From positions 1-21,420 of the forward strand of contig JARKQO010000364.1 in the NCBI GenBank assembly GCA_029974855.1: a DNA stretch of 21,420 nucleotides, written 5' to 3'. This DNA is from Eubacteriales bacterium (GTDB lineage: Bacteria; Bacillota_A; Clostridia; Christensenellales; Aristaeellaceae). Position numbers and translations under genes: made by a program. This document shows positions 1 to 7,653 of the stretch, piece after piece. Position 1 is the stretch's first letter. Every line of letters starts with the position of its first letter. The notes under the pieces were generated by a model. It made no database searches, was not told where the DNA came from, and saw only the letters and a program-made list of their open reading frames with translations.

Positions 1-1293
1 GGAGCTCATCTTGTCGATCTCGTCAAACAGGAATACGGGGTTCATGGTCCCCGCCTGCTTCATCCCCGCGATGATGCGCCCGGGGATGGCCCCCACATAG
101 GTGCGCCGGTGCCCGCGAATCTCCGCCTCATCCCGCACGCCGCCCAAGGACATCTGCACAAACTCCCGCCCCACAGCCTTGGCGATGGCCCGGACGATGG
201 AGGTCTTGCCCACCCCCGGAGGGCCTACAAAGCAGAGGATGGGGCCCTTCATGTCCTTTTTCATGCGCAATACCGCCAGGTATTCCACAATCCGCTCCTT
301 CACCCGCTCCAGGCCGTAGTGGTCCTCCTCCAGCACCCGGCGGGCCCGTTTCAGGTTCAGGTTGTCCGGGGTGGTCTTGCCCCAGGGCAGGTCCAAAATC
401 CATTCCACATAGGTGCGGCTCACGCCGATCTCCGGGGTGCCCTGGGGCATGCGGGCCAGCCGTTCCAGCTCCCGCTCCACCTTTTTGCGGGCCTCCTCGT
501 TCAGGGGCGTTTCCTCCATCTTTTCCCGCAGGTCCTCCACGTCGGTGGCTTCCCGCTCCCCCAGCTCCGTCTGGATGGCCTTGATCTGCTCCCGCAGGTA
601 ATAATCCTTCTGGTTCTTTTCAATTTGCTTTTTGATCCGGGCCTGGACCTGCTTTTCCACATCCGCCAGCTCGGTCTCCCGGAGCAAAATGCCGCAAAGG
701 GTCTCCAAGCGGTCGCTGACGCCGGTTTTCTCCAGAATCGCCTGCCTGTCCTCCAACTGGGTCAGCACGTTGGCGGCGATGATGTCCGAAAGCTGGTCCG
801 CCTTGTTCACATCCATCACGGAGCGAAGGGTCTCCTGGGACACCCGGTTGCTGGCCTTGCAATACTCCTCAAAATACTCGTGGGTGGTGCGCACCAAAGC
901 CTTGAGCTCCGGGGTTTCCTTGAGGGTTTCCTCCCGGATGGGGCGAACGTCCGCCAGTAAAAAGGGCTCTTCCTCCACCATGGTCTCCAGGGTGGCCCGG
1001 CGGAGCCCCTCCACCAGCACCCGGATGCTGTCCCCGGGCAGGTTCAGCACCTGCTTGATCAAAGCCACGGTGCCCACCCGGCATAAATCCTCCAATTGGG
1101 GCTCGTCCACATCGGCATTCTTCTGGGCCACCAAAAAGATGTGCTGGTCCTCCAGCATGGCCTTCTCCAGGGCAGCTACGCTCTTGGCCCGGCCCACGTC
1201 AAAATGCAGAACCATATGCGGAAAGAGCATCATCCCCCGCAGGGGCAAAACCGGCATGCGGGTGAGAGACGATCTGCGCGAAGCTTGTTGCAT
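1..1293 (-). CDS. lon: ATP-dependent protease Lon (LonA), N-terminal part, cut by the window edge
   Basis: This is the first 431 residues of LonA, the cytoplasmic AAA+ serine protease that unfolds and degrades damaged and regulatory proteins; the rest, including the Ser-Lys protease domain, lies beyond the left edge. The N-terminal substrate-binding domain begins with the typical MPVLPLRGMMLFPHMVLHFD stretch (about residues 13-32). A charged helical region follows, including YYLREQIKAIQTELGE. The AAA+ domain shows Walker A GPPGVGKTS and, at the very edge, Walker B PVFLFDEIDKMSS. The ATG start at 1293 is supported by the ribosome binding site AAGGAGG about 7 nt upstream. The gene follows lonB on the same strand after a gap of about 120 bp that contains its own promoter-like sequence, so it can be transcribed separately. 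Identification is secure; only completeness is unknown. Confidence 0.97.
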   Translation of the reverse strand, partial: MQQASRRSSLTRMPVLPLRGMMLFPHMVLHFDVGRAKSVAALEKAMLEDQHIFLVAQKNADVDEPQLEDLCRVGTVALIKQVLNLPGDSIRVLVEGLRRATLETMVEEEPFLLADVRPIREETLKETPELKALVRTTHEYFEEYCKASNRVSQETLRSVMDVNKADQLSDIIAANVLTQLEDRQAILEKTGVSDRLETLCGILLRETELADVEKQVQARIKKQIEKNQKDYYLREQIKAIQTELGEREATDVEDLREKMEETPLNEEARKKVERELERLARMPQGTPEIGVSRTYVEWILDLPWGKTTPDNLNLKRARRVLEEDHYGLERVKERIVEYLAVLRMKKDMKGPILCFVGPPGVGKTSIVRAIAKAVGREFVQMSLGGVRDEAEIRGHRRTYVGAIPGRIIAGMKQAGTMNPVFLFDEIDKMSS

Positions 1294-1352
1294 GCTTCTC
1301 CTCCTTGCGCCCATGCCATTGGGCGAAATCCTGTGGTAAATCTTGGCAACCT

Positions 1353-1381
1353 ATTATATCGGCTCTCCCCGGCAAATGCAA
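1353..1381 (-). promoter_or_regulatory. Putative SigA-type promoter of lon
   Basis: On the minus strand, TTGCAT (1381-1376) and a perfect TATAAT (1358-1353) are separated by 17 bp. This lies about 60 bp before the lon start, in the lonB-lon gap. The -10 is perfect, while the -35 matches consensus at only three of six bases. I saw no CtsR or CIRCE heat-shock operator next to it. Confidence 0.6.
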
Positions 1382-1411
1382 GGGATCAGGAAAGGAAGGA
1401 GGGCCTGGCCT

Positions 1412-3127
1412 TCACGCCTTTCCTACGGCCGTCTTTTCCTCGATTCCCAGCAAGGGCATCCCGGCCTTGGGGTTCAGGGCGCATTCCCCGTCCCCCTCCC
1501 GGAAACGGCTGCTCACCGGCAGCAGCATCCGGTCCAGGGCCTCCTGGAGGGTGTTGATGGGGATCACCTGGATGGTGGTATGCTCAAAGCGCTCCATCTG
1601 GTTGTCAAAGGGGATCAGCACGGTGCTGATGCCCGCGTGCTCCGCCGCCTCCACCTTGCTGGGCACGCCCCCCACGGGCTTCACCAGCCCCCGCACCGAG
1701 ACCTCCCCCGTCACCGCCACATGGCCGTCCACCGGAAGCCCGGTGAGGGCGCTGGCCGCCGCCACCGCCATGGCCACCCCTGCGGAGGGCCCGTCCACCG
1801 GGGTGCCCCCGGGAAAGTTGATGTGGATGTCGTGGGTGTCGGTTTCATAGCCCATGGAGTGCAGCAGCGTCATCACATTCTCCCAGGAGCTGCGGGCCGT
1901 GGACTTCCGCTTGATGCGGCGGGCGTCCGCGCCCATCTCCTCCTCCTCCACAATGCCGGTGATGGTGATCTTGCCGGTGCCGGGCTGGGCCACGGCCTCG
2001 ATCTCCATGGTGGCCCCCTGATGGCTGCCATAGACAGCCAGGCCGTGGACCACGCCCACCCGGCTGATGGTGTCGGCCCGCTGCTCGGGCCGGGCCGGAT
2101 AATGGCCGGAATAAATCACCCATTCCACGTCTTCCCTGCGGATCTCCAGCCGGTCCTCCATCTGGGCCAGCCCGGCGCACATTTGCACGATGTTTACCGC
2201 GTCCCGGCCGCAGGCGGCATACTTGCCGATGAACTGTGCATTTTCAAAGGTGAGCTCGTATCCGGCCCGCTTGGCCGCGTGGAAGGCGATGTCGCTGATC
2301 TCCTCCGGGTCCAAGGACCGGAAGTAGATCTCCATGCAGCGGGAGCGCAGGGCCGGGGAAATGTCCTGGGGGCTGCGGGTGGTAGCTCCCACCAGCCGGA
2401 AATCCGCCGGCAGGCCGTTCTTGAAAATCTCGTGGATATGGCGGGGGATGGCGTTGTCGTCGGGGTTATAGTAGGCGGAGTCCAGCATCACCTTGCGGTC
2501 CTCCAGGACCTTCAGCAGCTTGTTCATCTGCACCGGGTGCAATTCCCCGATCTCATCCAGAAACAGCACCCCGCCGTGGGCCTTGCTGACGGCCCCGGGC
2601 TTGGGCTGGGGAACCCCTTGGACCCCCAGGGGCCCGGCCCCCTGGTAAATGGGGTCGTGAACGCTGCCGATGAGGGGGTCCGCAATGGCCCGTTCGTCAA
2701 AGCGCACGCAGGTGGCGTCCATCTCAATAAAGGGCGCGTTGGGCAAAAATGGCGTTCCCTTGCTCTTTTTGGCAGCCTCCAGCACCAGCCGGGCGGCGCA
2801 GGTTTTGCCAATGCCCGGAGGTCCGTAGATCAGCACATGCTGGGGGTTTTTGCCGCAGAGGATGGCCTTGAGGGATTTGATGCCGTCCGCCTGGCCCACG
2901 ATATCGGAAAACTTGGCGGGCCGGACCTTTTCCGCCAAAGGCTCGCTGAGCCGGATGGCCCTCATGCGCTGCAGGCGTTCCATCTCCCGCCCGCTCTCCC
3001 GGTGGGCCTGGGGCTGGGCCCGTTTCTGATTGCGAAGCTGGGTATAGAAATAGATGCCCACCACCAGCGTAACCACAAGCTGAAGTGCGAATAACACGGC
3101 GCTGACCAAGAAAAGACCTCCATTCAT
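1412..3127 (-). CDS. lonB: ATP-dependent protease LonB (membrane-anchored, Bacillus type)
   Basis: LonB is a membrane-tethered AAA+ protease of Firmicutes, linked in Bacillus to forespore development. Numbering from the ATG at 3127 (571 aa), there is an N-terminal membrane segment (about residues 5-28), then the LonB-typical AMRAIRLSEPLAEKVRP-like linker region. The AAA+ core has Walker A YGPPGIGKT (about 101-109), Walker B VLFLDEIGELHP (D191/E192) and the arginine-bearing GATTRSP stretch. The C-terminal Lon protease domain has Ser448 in VDGPSAG and Lys491 in VPSKVEAA, the catalytic dyad. Similarity to Bacillus LonB as I remember it is strong along the whole length. The start is less certain: the ATG gives the usual short N-terminus before the membrane segment, but no good ribosome binding site precedes it, and the frame stays open to a TTG at 3220. 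The gene lies between clpX and lon, the usual Firmicutes order. Confidence 0.95.
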   Translation of the reverse strand: MNGGLFLVSAVLFALQLVVTLVVGIYFYTQLRNQKRAQPQAHRESGREMERLQRMRAIRLSEPLAEKVRPAKFSDIVGQADGIKSLKAILCGKNPQHVLIYGPPGIGKTCAARLVLEAAKKSKGTPFLPNAPFIEMDATCVRFDERAIADPLIGSVHDPIYQGAGPLGVQGVPQPKPGAVSKAHGGVLFLDEIGELHPVQMNKLLKVLEDRKVMLDSAYYNPDDNAIPRHIHEIFKNGLPADFRLVGATTRSPQDISPALRSRCMEIYFRSLDPEEISDIAFHAAKRAGYELTFENAQFIGKYAACGRDAVNIVQMCAGLAQMEDRLEIRREDVEWVIYSGHYPARPEQRADTISRVGVVHGLAVYGSHQGATMEIEAVAQPGTGKITITGIVEEEEMGADARRIKRKSTARSSWENVMTLLHSMGYETDTHDIHINFPGGTPVDGPSAGVAMAVAAASALTGLPVDGHVAVTGEVSVRGLVKPVGGVPSKVEAAEHAGISTVLIPFDNQMERFEHTTIQVIPINTLQEALDRMLLPVSSRFREGDGECALNPKAGMPLLGIEEKTAVGKA

Positions 3128-3243
3128 GGGCGGAGCCTGGCTCCGGCCTGGTTCCTCTGGTATCTTGTGAGGAACGGGAGGGTTCCATGTATCAGGCCAA
3201 CTGGTTAATCCTGCTTGCAAAGGACTGAAAAGAACCGGAAAAC

Positions 3244-3284
3244 AACGGCCTCCGCATCCATCCGTGGGAAATGCGGAGGCCGTT
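3244..3284 (-). terminator. Rho-independent terminator behind clpX
   Basis: A perfect 14-bp inverted repeat (arms 3244-3257 and 3271-3284, loop 13 nt, GC-rich GGCCTCCGC core) lies 36 bp behind the clpX stop. On the minus strand it is followed by the T-rich run TGTTTTCCGGTTCTTTT. It should end the clpP-clpX transcript and separate it from lonB. The stem would also form in plus-strand RNA, but there it lacks a T tract and no plus-strand gene ends nearby. Confidence 0.85.
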
Positions 3285-3319
3285 TCCCCAGGGGCGAAGG
3301 GTTCCTTCTCGCCCGGGGG

Positions 3320-4630
3320 TCAGGATACGCTGGGTTCCGATTTGATCTTCCTGCTGGCCGCCTGGGTGGTGCGGGGCTTGCGCACCGGCGCGTCGCTCAG
3401 CACCAGCCTGGGCTTTTCAAGGCCCTGGGCGCAGGCCGCGGAGATGACGCATTGCTTCACGTCGCTGCGGGAGGGAAGGTCAAACATGGCGTCCATCAAA
3501 ATGTGCTCGATGATGGCCCGCAGGCCCCGGGCCCCGGACTTGCGCTCCAGGGCCTGCTTAGCGATGACCCCCAAGGCCTCCGGCTCGAACACCAGCTCCA
3601 CCCCGTCCAAATCCATCAGGTACATATACTGCCGTACCAGCGCGTTCCGGGGCTCGGTGAGGATGCGCACCAGCTCCTCCTCGGAAAGCTGGTCCAAAGT
3701 GACCACGATGGGCAGCCGCCCCACGAACTCGGGGATCAGGCCGAACTTGGTCAAGTCCTCCGGGCGCAGCTTGTGCAAGGCCTCGTTCACATGGGCGTCG
3801 TCCTTGGAGGCGATTTCCGCGCCAAAGCCCAAGGTTTTCTTGCCGATGCGGTTCTCCACGATGGCGGAAAGCCCGTCGAAGGCGCCGCCGCAGATGAACA
3901 GGATGTTGGTGGTGTCGATCTGGAGGAAATCCTGGTGGGGGTGCTTGCGGCCGCCCTGGGGCGGCACGCTGGCAATGGTGCCCTCCAGAATCTTCAGCAG
4001 CGTCTGCTGCACGCCCTCGCCGCTGACGTCCCGGGTGATGGAGGGGTTCTCGGTCTTGCGGGCGATCTTGTCGATCTCATCAATATAGATGATGCCCCGC
4101 TGGGCCAGGGGAATGTCGTAGTCGGCGTTTTGGATCAGCCGCAGCAGAATGTTCTCCACGTCCTCGCCCACGTAGCCCGCTTCCGTCAGGCTGGTGGCGT
4201 CGGCGATGGCAAAGGGCACGTGCAGAATCTTCGCCAGGGTTTGGGCCAGAAAGGTCTTGCCGCAGCCCGTGGGGCCCACCATCAGAATGTTGCTCTTTTG
4301 CAGCTCCACCTGGTCCTGGGCCGGGGGCGCGTCGATGCGCTTGTAATGGTTGTATACCGAAACCGAGAGGGCCCGCTTGGCCTCCTCCTGTCCGATCACA
4401 TATTGGTCCAGCACCGCCTTGATCTCCCGGGGGCTGGGGATATCCGCGGGTTCAATCTCCTCCACCGTGGCGAAATCGTCGCTGATGATCTCCTGGCAGA
4501 GCAGAATGCACTCGTTGCAGATATGAACATTGGGCCCTGCCACCAGGCGGCGGACCTGTTCATTGGTCTTCCCGCAGAAGCTGCAGCGCTTCAGCTTGGG
4601 AATCCTTGGGTTAAAATCGTCTCCGGGCAT
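3320..4630 (-). CDS. clpX: ATP-dependent Clp protease ATP-binding subunit ClpX
   Basis: ClpX is the hexameric AAA+ unfoldase that recognises tagged or regulatory proteins and feeds them to ClpP. The 436-residue protein has the N-terminal C4 zinc-binding domain (Cys16, Cys19, Cys38, Cys41), Walker A GPTGCGKT (119-126), Walker [12 protein letters not shown] (Asp184/Glu185), a ClpP-docking loop of IGF type present as LGF (about 267-269), and the sensor-2 motif SGARGLR (365-371). The length is normal, with a short basic, Ser/Ala-rich tail. The ATG at 4630 follows GAGGTGA at good spacing. The gene starts 11 bp behind the clpP stop, so the two subunits are probably made from one transcript. No key residue is missing. 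Confidence 0.98.
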   Translation of the reverse strand: MPGDDFNPRIPKLKRCSFCGKTNEQVRRLVAGPNVHICNECILLCQEIISDDFATVEEIEPADIPSPREIKAVLDQYVIGQEEAKRALSVSVYNHYKRIDAPPAQDQVELQKSNILMVGPTGCGKTFLAQTLAKILHVPFAIADATSLTEAGYVGEDVENILLRLIQNADYDIPLAQRGIIYIDEIDKIARKTENPSITRDVSGEGVQQTLLKILEGTIASVPPQGGRKHPHQDFLQIDTTNILFICGGAFDGLSAIVENRIGKKTLGFGAEIASKDDAHVNEALHKLRPEDLTKFGLIPEFVGRLPIVVTLDQLSEEELVRILTEPRNALVRQYMYLMDLDGVELVFEPEALGVIAKQALERKSGARGLRAIIEHILMDAMFDLPSRSDVKQCVISAACAQGLEKPRLVLSDAPVRKPRTTQAASRKIKSEPSVS

Positions 4631-4641
4631 CTTGTGTCACC

Positions 4642-5238
4642 TCACGATTTGCTGGAGGAACGGGGCTGGTAGATCTCGTCGATGATGCCGTATTGCAGGC
4701 CTTCCTCGGCGCTCATAAAGTAGTCCCGCTCCACGTCCCTTTCCACCTTCTCCAGCGGCTGGCCCGTCATCTCGGCGATGAGGGCGTTCATCTTCTTCTT
4801 GGTTTTCAGCAGCCATTCCGCATGGATGGCCACGTCGGTAGCTTGTCCCCGGGCGCCGCCCAAGGGTTGGTGGATCATGATCTCGCTGTTGGGAAGGGCC
4901 AGGCGCTTGCCCTTTTCCCCGGCCATCAGCAAAAACGCTCCCATGCTGGCCGCCATGCCGATGCATACGGTGCGCACATGGGGCTTGATATAGTTCATGG
5001 TGTCGTAGATGGCCATGCCCGCAGTGACGCTGCCGCCGGGGCTGTTGATATACAGGGAGATGTCCGCGTCCGGGTTCTCCATCTCCAAAAACAGCATTTG
5101 CGCCACCACCACGTTGGCGGTGTCGTCGTGGATCTCGCCGCCCAAAAACACGATGCGGTCCTTCAGCAGGCGGGAGTAGATATCAAAGGAGCGCTCTCCC
5201 CGGTTGGTTTGCTCAATGACCATTGGGATAAGGTTCAT
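4642..5238 (-). CDS. clpP: ATP-dependent Clp protease proteolytic subunit ClpP
   Basis: ClpP forms the two-ring, 14-subunit serine peptidase chamber that works with ClpX, and with ClpC/ClpA-type partners if present. The 198-residue protein has the full catalytic triad: Ser98 in GMAASMGAF, His123 in MIHQPLGG and Asp172 in [10 protein letters not shown]. The [10 protein letters not shown] oxyanion-region stretch is at about 65-74. The short N-terminal segment [20 protein letters not shown], ending in the conserved start of the mature protein, fits a peptide removed by self-processing. The ATG at 5238 follows AAGGAGG at ideal spacing. Upstream, a hairpin terminator separates it from tig; downstream, clpX follows after 11 bp. 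I found no CtsR-type direct repeat and could not assign a promoter with confidence. Confidence 0.98.
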   Translation of the reverse strand: MNLIPMVIEQTNRGERSFDIYSRLLKDRIVFLGGEIHDDTANVVVAQMLFLEMENPDADISLYINSPGGSVTAGMAIYDTMNYIKPHVRTVCIGMAASMGAFLLMAGEKGKRLALPNSEIMIHQPLGGARGQATDVAIHAEWLLKTKKKMNALIAEMTGQPLEKVERDVERDYFMSAEEGLQYGIIDEIYQPRSSSKS

Positions 5239-5333
5239 GGTTTCCTCCTTGAAGCCGATGGCTTGTTCTCTTTAGCTGGGGATACCTTGTAAGGATATGC
5301 CCCGAGGGTGCGGATTATGTGTGACTGGGGAAA

Positions 5334-5379
5334 CAAACGGCGGGAGAAGCCACAACATTGCGCTGCCACCCGCCGTTTG
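5334..5379 (-). terminator. Terminator or attenuator hairpin between tig and clpP
   Basis: A perfect 11-bp inverted repeat (arms 5334-5344 and 5369-5379, with CGGCGGG/CCCGCCG at the core) lies 6 bp behind the tig stop. On the minus strand it is followed by a short T-rich stretch, TTTCCCC. The loop is long (24 nt) and the T tract weak, so termination may be partial, letting some tig transcription pass into clpP. Confidence 0.65.
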
Positions 5380-5385
5380 GTTTTC

Positions 5386-6738
5386 TTATGCTTCCTGAGC
5401 CTCCTGCTGGGAGGCCTCCCCGGGATTTTCCGGGGCGTCCGTGGCAGTTTCGTCCTTGACCTGGGCATGCTCCCAAAGCAGGTCATAGGCCTTGTTGATC
5501 CTGGAGCGGTGGGCGAAGTATTCCATCTGCCCTTCGCTGAAACCCTTCTTGAGCTGCTCCGCGCTCTGGCCCACGGAGGCGGCGTATTCCTCCAGCATTT
5601 TGTCCACATCCGCCTCGTCGGTCTGGATGTTTTCCGCCTTGATGATCTCCTCCACCACCAGCTCGGTCTTTAAGGCGTTCTTGGCCTCTTCCCGGTAGCC
5701 GTCCCGCATCTGTTCGTCGCTTTGGCCGGTGAGCTCCTGGAACTTCTTCAGGGTGAAGCCCTGCTGCTGCATCCGCCAGGACATCTGCTCCATCATCTCG
5801 TCCAGCTTCTCCTCGATCATGGGATCGGGCAGGTCGATTTCGGCCTCCTGAACGATGGCCTGGAGCATGCTTTCCTTGGCGTTCTCGGTGGAGCGCTGGT
5901 CGGAGGCCTCCTGCAGCTTTTTGCGCAGGTCGTCCTGGTATTCCTGGAAGGTGTCAAAGTCGCTGACCTCGCTGGCGAAGTCGTCGTCCAATTCCGGCAG
6001 CTCCTCCACGGTGATGCCGTTGACCTTCACATGGAACACCGCGTCCTTGCCTTGCAATTCCTCTGAATGGTACTTTTCAGGGAACGTGACGGTGAGGTCC
6101 CGCTCCTCCCCGATGGCCATGCCCACCATCTGCTCCTCAAAGCCGGGGATAAAGTTGCCGGAGCCGATCACCAAGGTCTGGCTCTGGGCGGTGCCGCCCT
6201 CGAAGGGCACGCCGTCCACGGCGCCAGCGTAATCCAGGTTCACCTGGTCGCCGTTTTGCACGGGCCGGTCGGTCACTTCCACGCTGCGGGCCACGCGCTT
6301 TTGCTCCTGGCTCACCCGGGCGTCCACGTCCCCCTGGGGAACCTCCCGCACCAGGCGGGTGACCGAAACGCCCTTATACTGGCCCAGCTTTACCTCGGGC
6401 TGCACAAAGACCTCGCAGGAGAAGGCCAAATCCTTGCCTTCCTCCATTTCCTCCACGTTTACGTCCGGGCGGCCCACAGGATGGAGGTCGCTTTCCTTCA
6501 CCGCGGTGAGGTAGGCTTCGGGGAAAAGGATATCCAGCGCTTCGTCATAAAAAATCCCATCGCCGTACATGCGCTGAATCAGCTTGCGGGGAGCCTTGCC
6601 CTTGCGAAAGCCCGGCACGTTGACGCGGCCGCGCATTTTAAGGTACGCTTTTTCAATGGCTTCCTCAAAGGAAGAGGCCGGTACTGTAAAGGAGATTTTG
6701 ACCTTGTTGCTGGAGAGTTTTTCCACCGTGTGCTGCAT
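5386..6738 (-). CDS. tig: Trigger factor, ribosome-bound chaperone and peptidyl-prolyl isomerase
   Basis: Trigger factor binds ribosomal protein L23 at the exit tunnel and is the first chaperone to meet nascent chains. The protein is 450 residues from the chosen start, normal for the family. The N-terminal ribosome-binding domain has the signature GFRKGKAPRKLI (about 43-54). The FKBP-type isomerase domain lies at about 155-240 (NGDQVNLDYAGAVDGVPFEGG through the FIPGFEEQMVGM segment). The C-terminal helical chaperone domain ends in an acidic Ala/Glu-rich tail. The frame is open 8 codons further upstream, but the ATG at 6738 (MQHTVEKL) matches the family N-terminus and is preceded by AGGAGG, so it is the better start. 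It heads the proteolysis block tig-clpP-clpX-lonB-lon, a common Firmicutes order. Confidence 0.97.
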   Translation of the reverse strand: MQHTVEKLSSNKVKISFTVPASSFEEAIEKAYLKMRGRVNVPGFRKGKAPRKLIQRMYGDGIFYDEALDILFPEAYLTAVKESDLHPVGRPDVNVEEMEEGKDLAFSCEVFVQPEVKLGQYKGVSVTRLVREVPQGDVDARVSQEQKRVARSVEVTDRPVQNGDQVNLDYAGAVDGVPFEGGTAQSQTLVIGSGNFIPGFEEQMVGMAIGEERDLTVTFPEKYHSEELQGKDAVFHVKVNGITVEELPELDDDFASEVSDFDTFQEYQDDLRKKLQEASDQRSTENAKESMLQAIVQEAEIDLPDPMIEEKLDEMMEQMSWRMQQQGFTLKKFQELTGQSDEQMRDGYREEAKNALKTELVVEEIIKAENIQTDEADVDKMLEEYAASVGQSAEQLKKGFSEGQMEYFAHRSRINKAYDLLWEHAQVKDETATDAPENPGEASQQEAQEA

Positions 6739-6807
6739 GCGCTTTCCTCCTGGGAACGGCAACCGGGGATCGCCGCTTCACTAAAATATCAAAAGGCACC
6801 AAAATGT

Positions 6808-6836
6808 AGTATACCACCAAGCAAAGGGTCACGCAA
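6808..6836 (-). promoter_or_regulatory. Putative SigA-type promoter of tig
   Basis: On the minus strand, TTGCGT (6836-6831) and TATACT (6813-6808) are separated by 17 bp, about 70 bp before the tig start. The -10 matches five of six bases, the -35 only three. It sits in the AT-richer divergent gap 6739-6993, which otherwise holds only a short palindrome (6857-6868) and no clear promoter for the plus-strand gene. Confidence 0.55.
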
Positions 6837-6993
6837 GATTGATACACAGTTTTTTTCGTTTTGAAACGCTCGAAACCGGGGAAATCCCTGAAAATGACCG
6901 GGCTTGTCCCGGCGGATTCTGGTCCCTGACGCATACTCGTTCCTTCCCCGGACAAAACTACCCTTGACTTTGTTTGCGAAGGGAAGCGTTGGT

Positions 6994-7653
6994 ATGTCCG
7001 TGGGGATGATCCTGTTGACGGTGGTTGCCATTTTGGTTTTCTTTGGGGTGGCCCAGCGGGTGCTGGACAAGATGCATTTGTCCGATAAGATGGCGCTCCT
7101 TTTGATCGCGCTGATGTTCTTTGGAACGCTGATCCCCAACGTTACCATTGGAAGGGTCAGCTTCAACCTGGGGGGTACGGTGGTTCCCATCGGCATCTGC
7201 GTGTTTTTGCTGGTAAAGGCGGACACCGCCAAGGAGCGGATTCGGGCCTTGATCGGGGCCGTGGTGACGGCAGGGATCGTGTATGCCCTCTCCGCCCTGT
7301 TGCCCGACGAGCCGGAGGCCATGATCATCGATCCCCTGATCCTCTACGGCATCGTGGGCGGCCTGGTGGCCTACCTTTTGGGCCGGTCCCGGCGCGGGGC
7401 CTTTGTCTGCGGCGTGCTGGGCATTTTGCTGGCGGATGTGGTCCAGGGCATTGTCACCTGGGGCAACGGGATAGACCAGACCTTGGTGCTGGGCGGCGCG
7501 GGCTTCTTTGACGCCATGGTGTTCAGCGGCATTTTGGGCGTGGTGCTGTGCGAGCTGCTGGGAGAGGCCCTGGAGCGCCTGTTGCGGGGCACGGAGGAGC
7601 CGGACCATGAGCGGGTCCACAACCCCGTGCGGGAAAAGGAGGGAGATCGCTAA
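6994..7653 (+). CDS. Polytopic membrane protein of DUF1614 type
   Basis: The protein (219 aa from the chosen start) is almost entirely hydrophobic, with about seven predicted membrane segments. Landmarks are QRVLDKMHLSDKMALLLIA near the N-terminus, LVKADTAKERIRALIGA in the middle, the LYGIVGGLVAYLLGRSRRGA stretch and GGAGFFDAMVFSGIL near the end. This pattern matches my memory of the DUF1614 family, whose function I do not know; I judge the family call from pattern only. The frame is open back to a TTG at 6904, but the ATG at 6994 comes just before the first membrane segment and has a purine-rich GAAGGGAAG stretch upstream, so I prefer it. The stop overlaps the next start (TAATG), so translation of the SpoIIP-family protein is probably coupled to it. 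It may help place or control that hydrolase, which is inference from context. Confidence 0.75.
   Translation: MSVGMILLTVVAILVFFGVAQRVLDKMHLSDKMALLLIALMFFGTLIPNVTIGRVSFNLGGTVVPIGICVFLLVKADTAKERIRALIGAVVTAGIVYALSALLPDEPEAMIIDPLILYGIVGGLVAYLLGRSRRGAFVCGVLGILLADVVQGIVTWGNGIDQTLVLGGAGFFDAMVFSGILGVVLCELLGEALERLLRGTEEPDHERVHNPVREKEGDR

Noticed and set aside
1343..3094. Long open frame on the plus strand opposite lonB (and similar ones opposite clpX, tig and the large VWA gene)
   Set aside because: They are mirror frames of GC-rich genes: composition is dominated by Gly, His, Leu, Pro and Gln, there is no recognisable domain, and the opposite strand encodes a well-known protein over the same bases.
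6857..6868. CGTTTTGAAACG palindrome in the tig / DUF1614 divergent gap as an operator
   Set aside because: It is only 5 bp per arm in AT-rich DNA and lies upstream of the assigned tig -35; nothing links it to a known regulator.
6932..6937. CATACT before the DUF1614-type gene as the -10 of a sporulation (SigE-like) or vegetative promoter
   Set aside because: No acceptable -35 element is present at 13-18 bp upstream, and the bases after CATAC do not follow the SigE pattern.
6964..6969. TTGACT as the -35 of a promoter for the DUF1614-type gene
   Set aside because: No -10-like hexamer occurs at 16-19 bp downstream, and the start codon is already reached at that distance.
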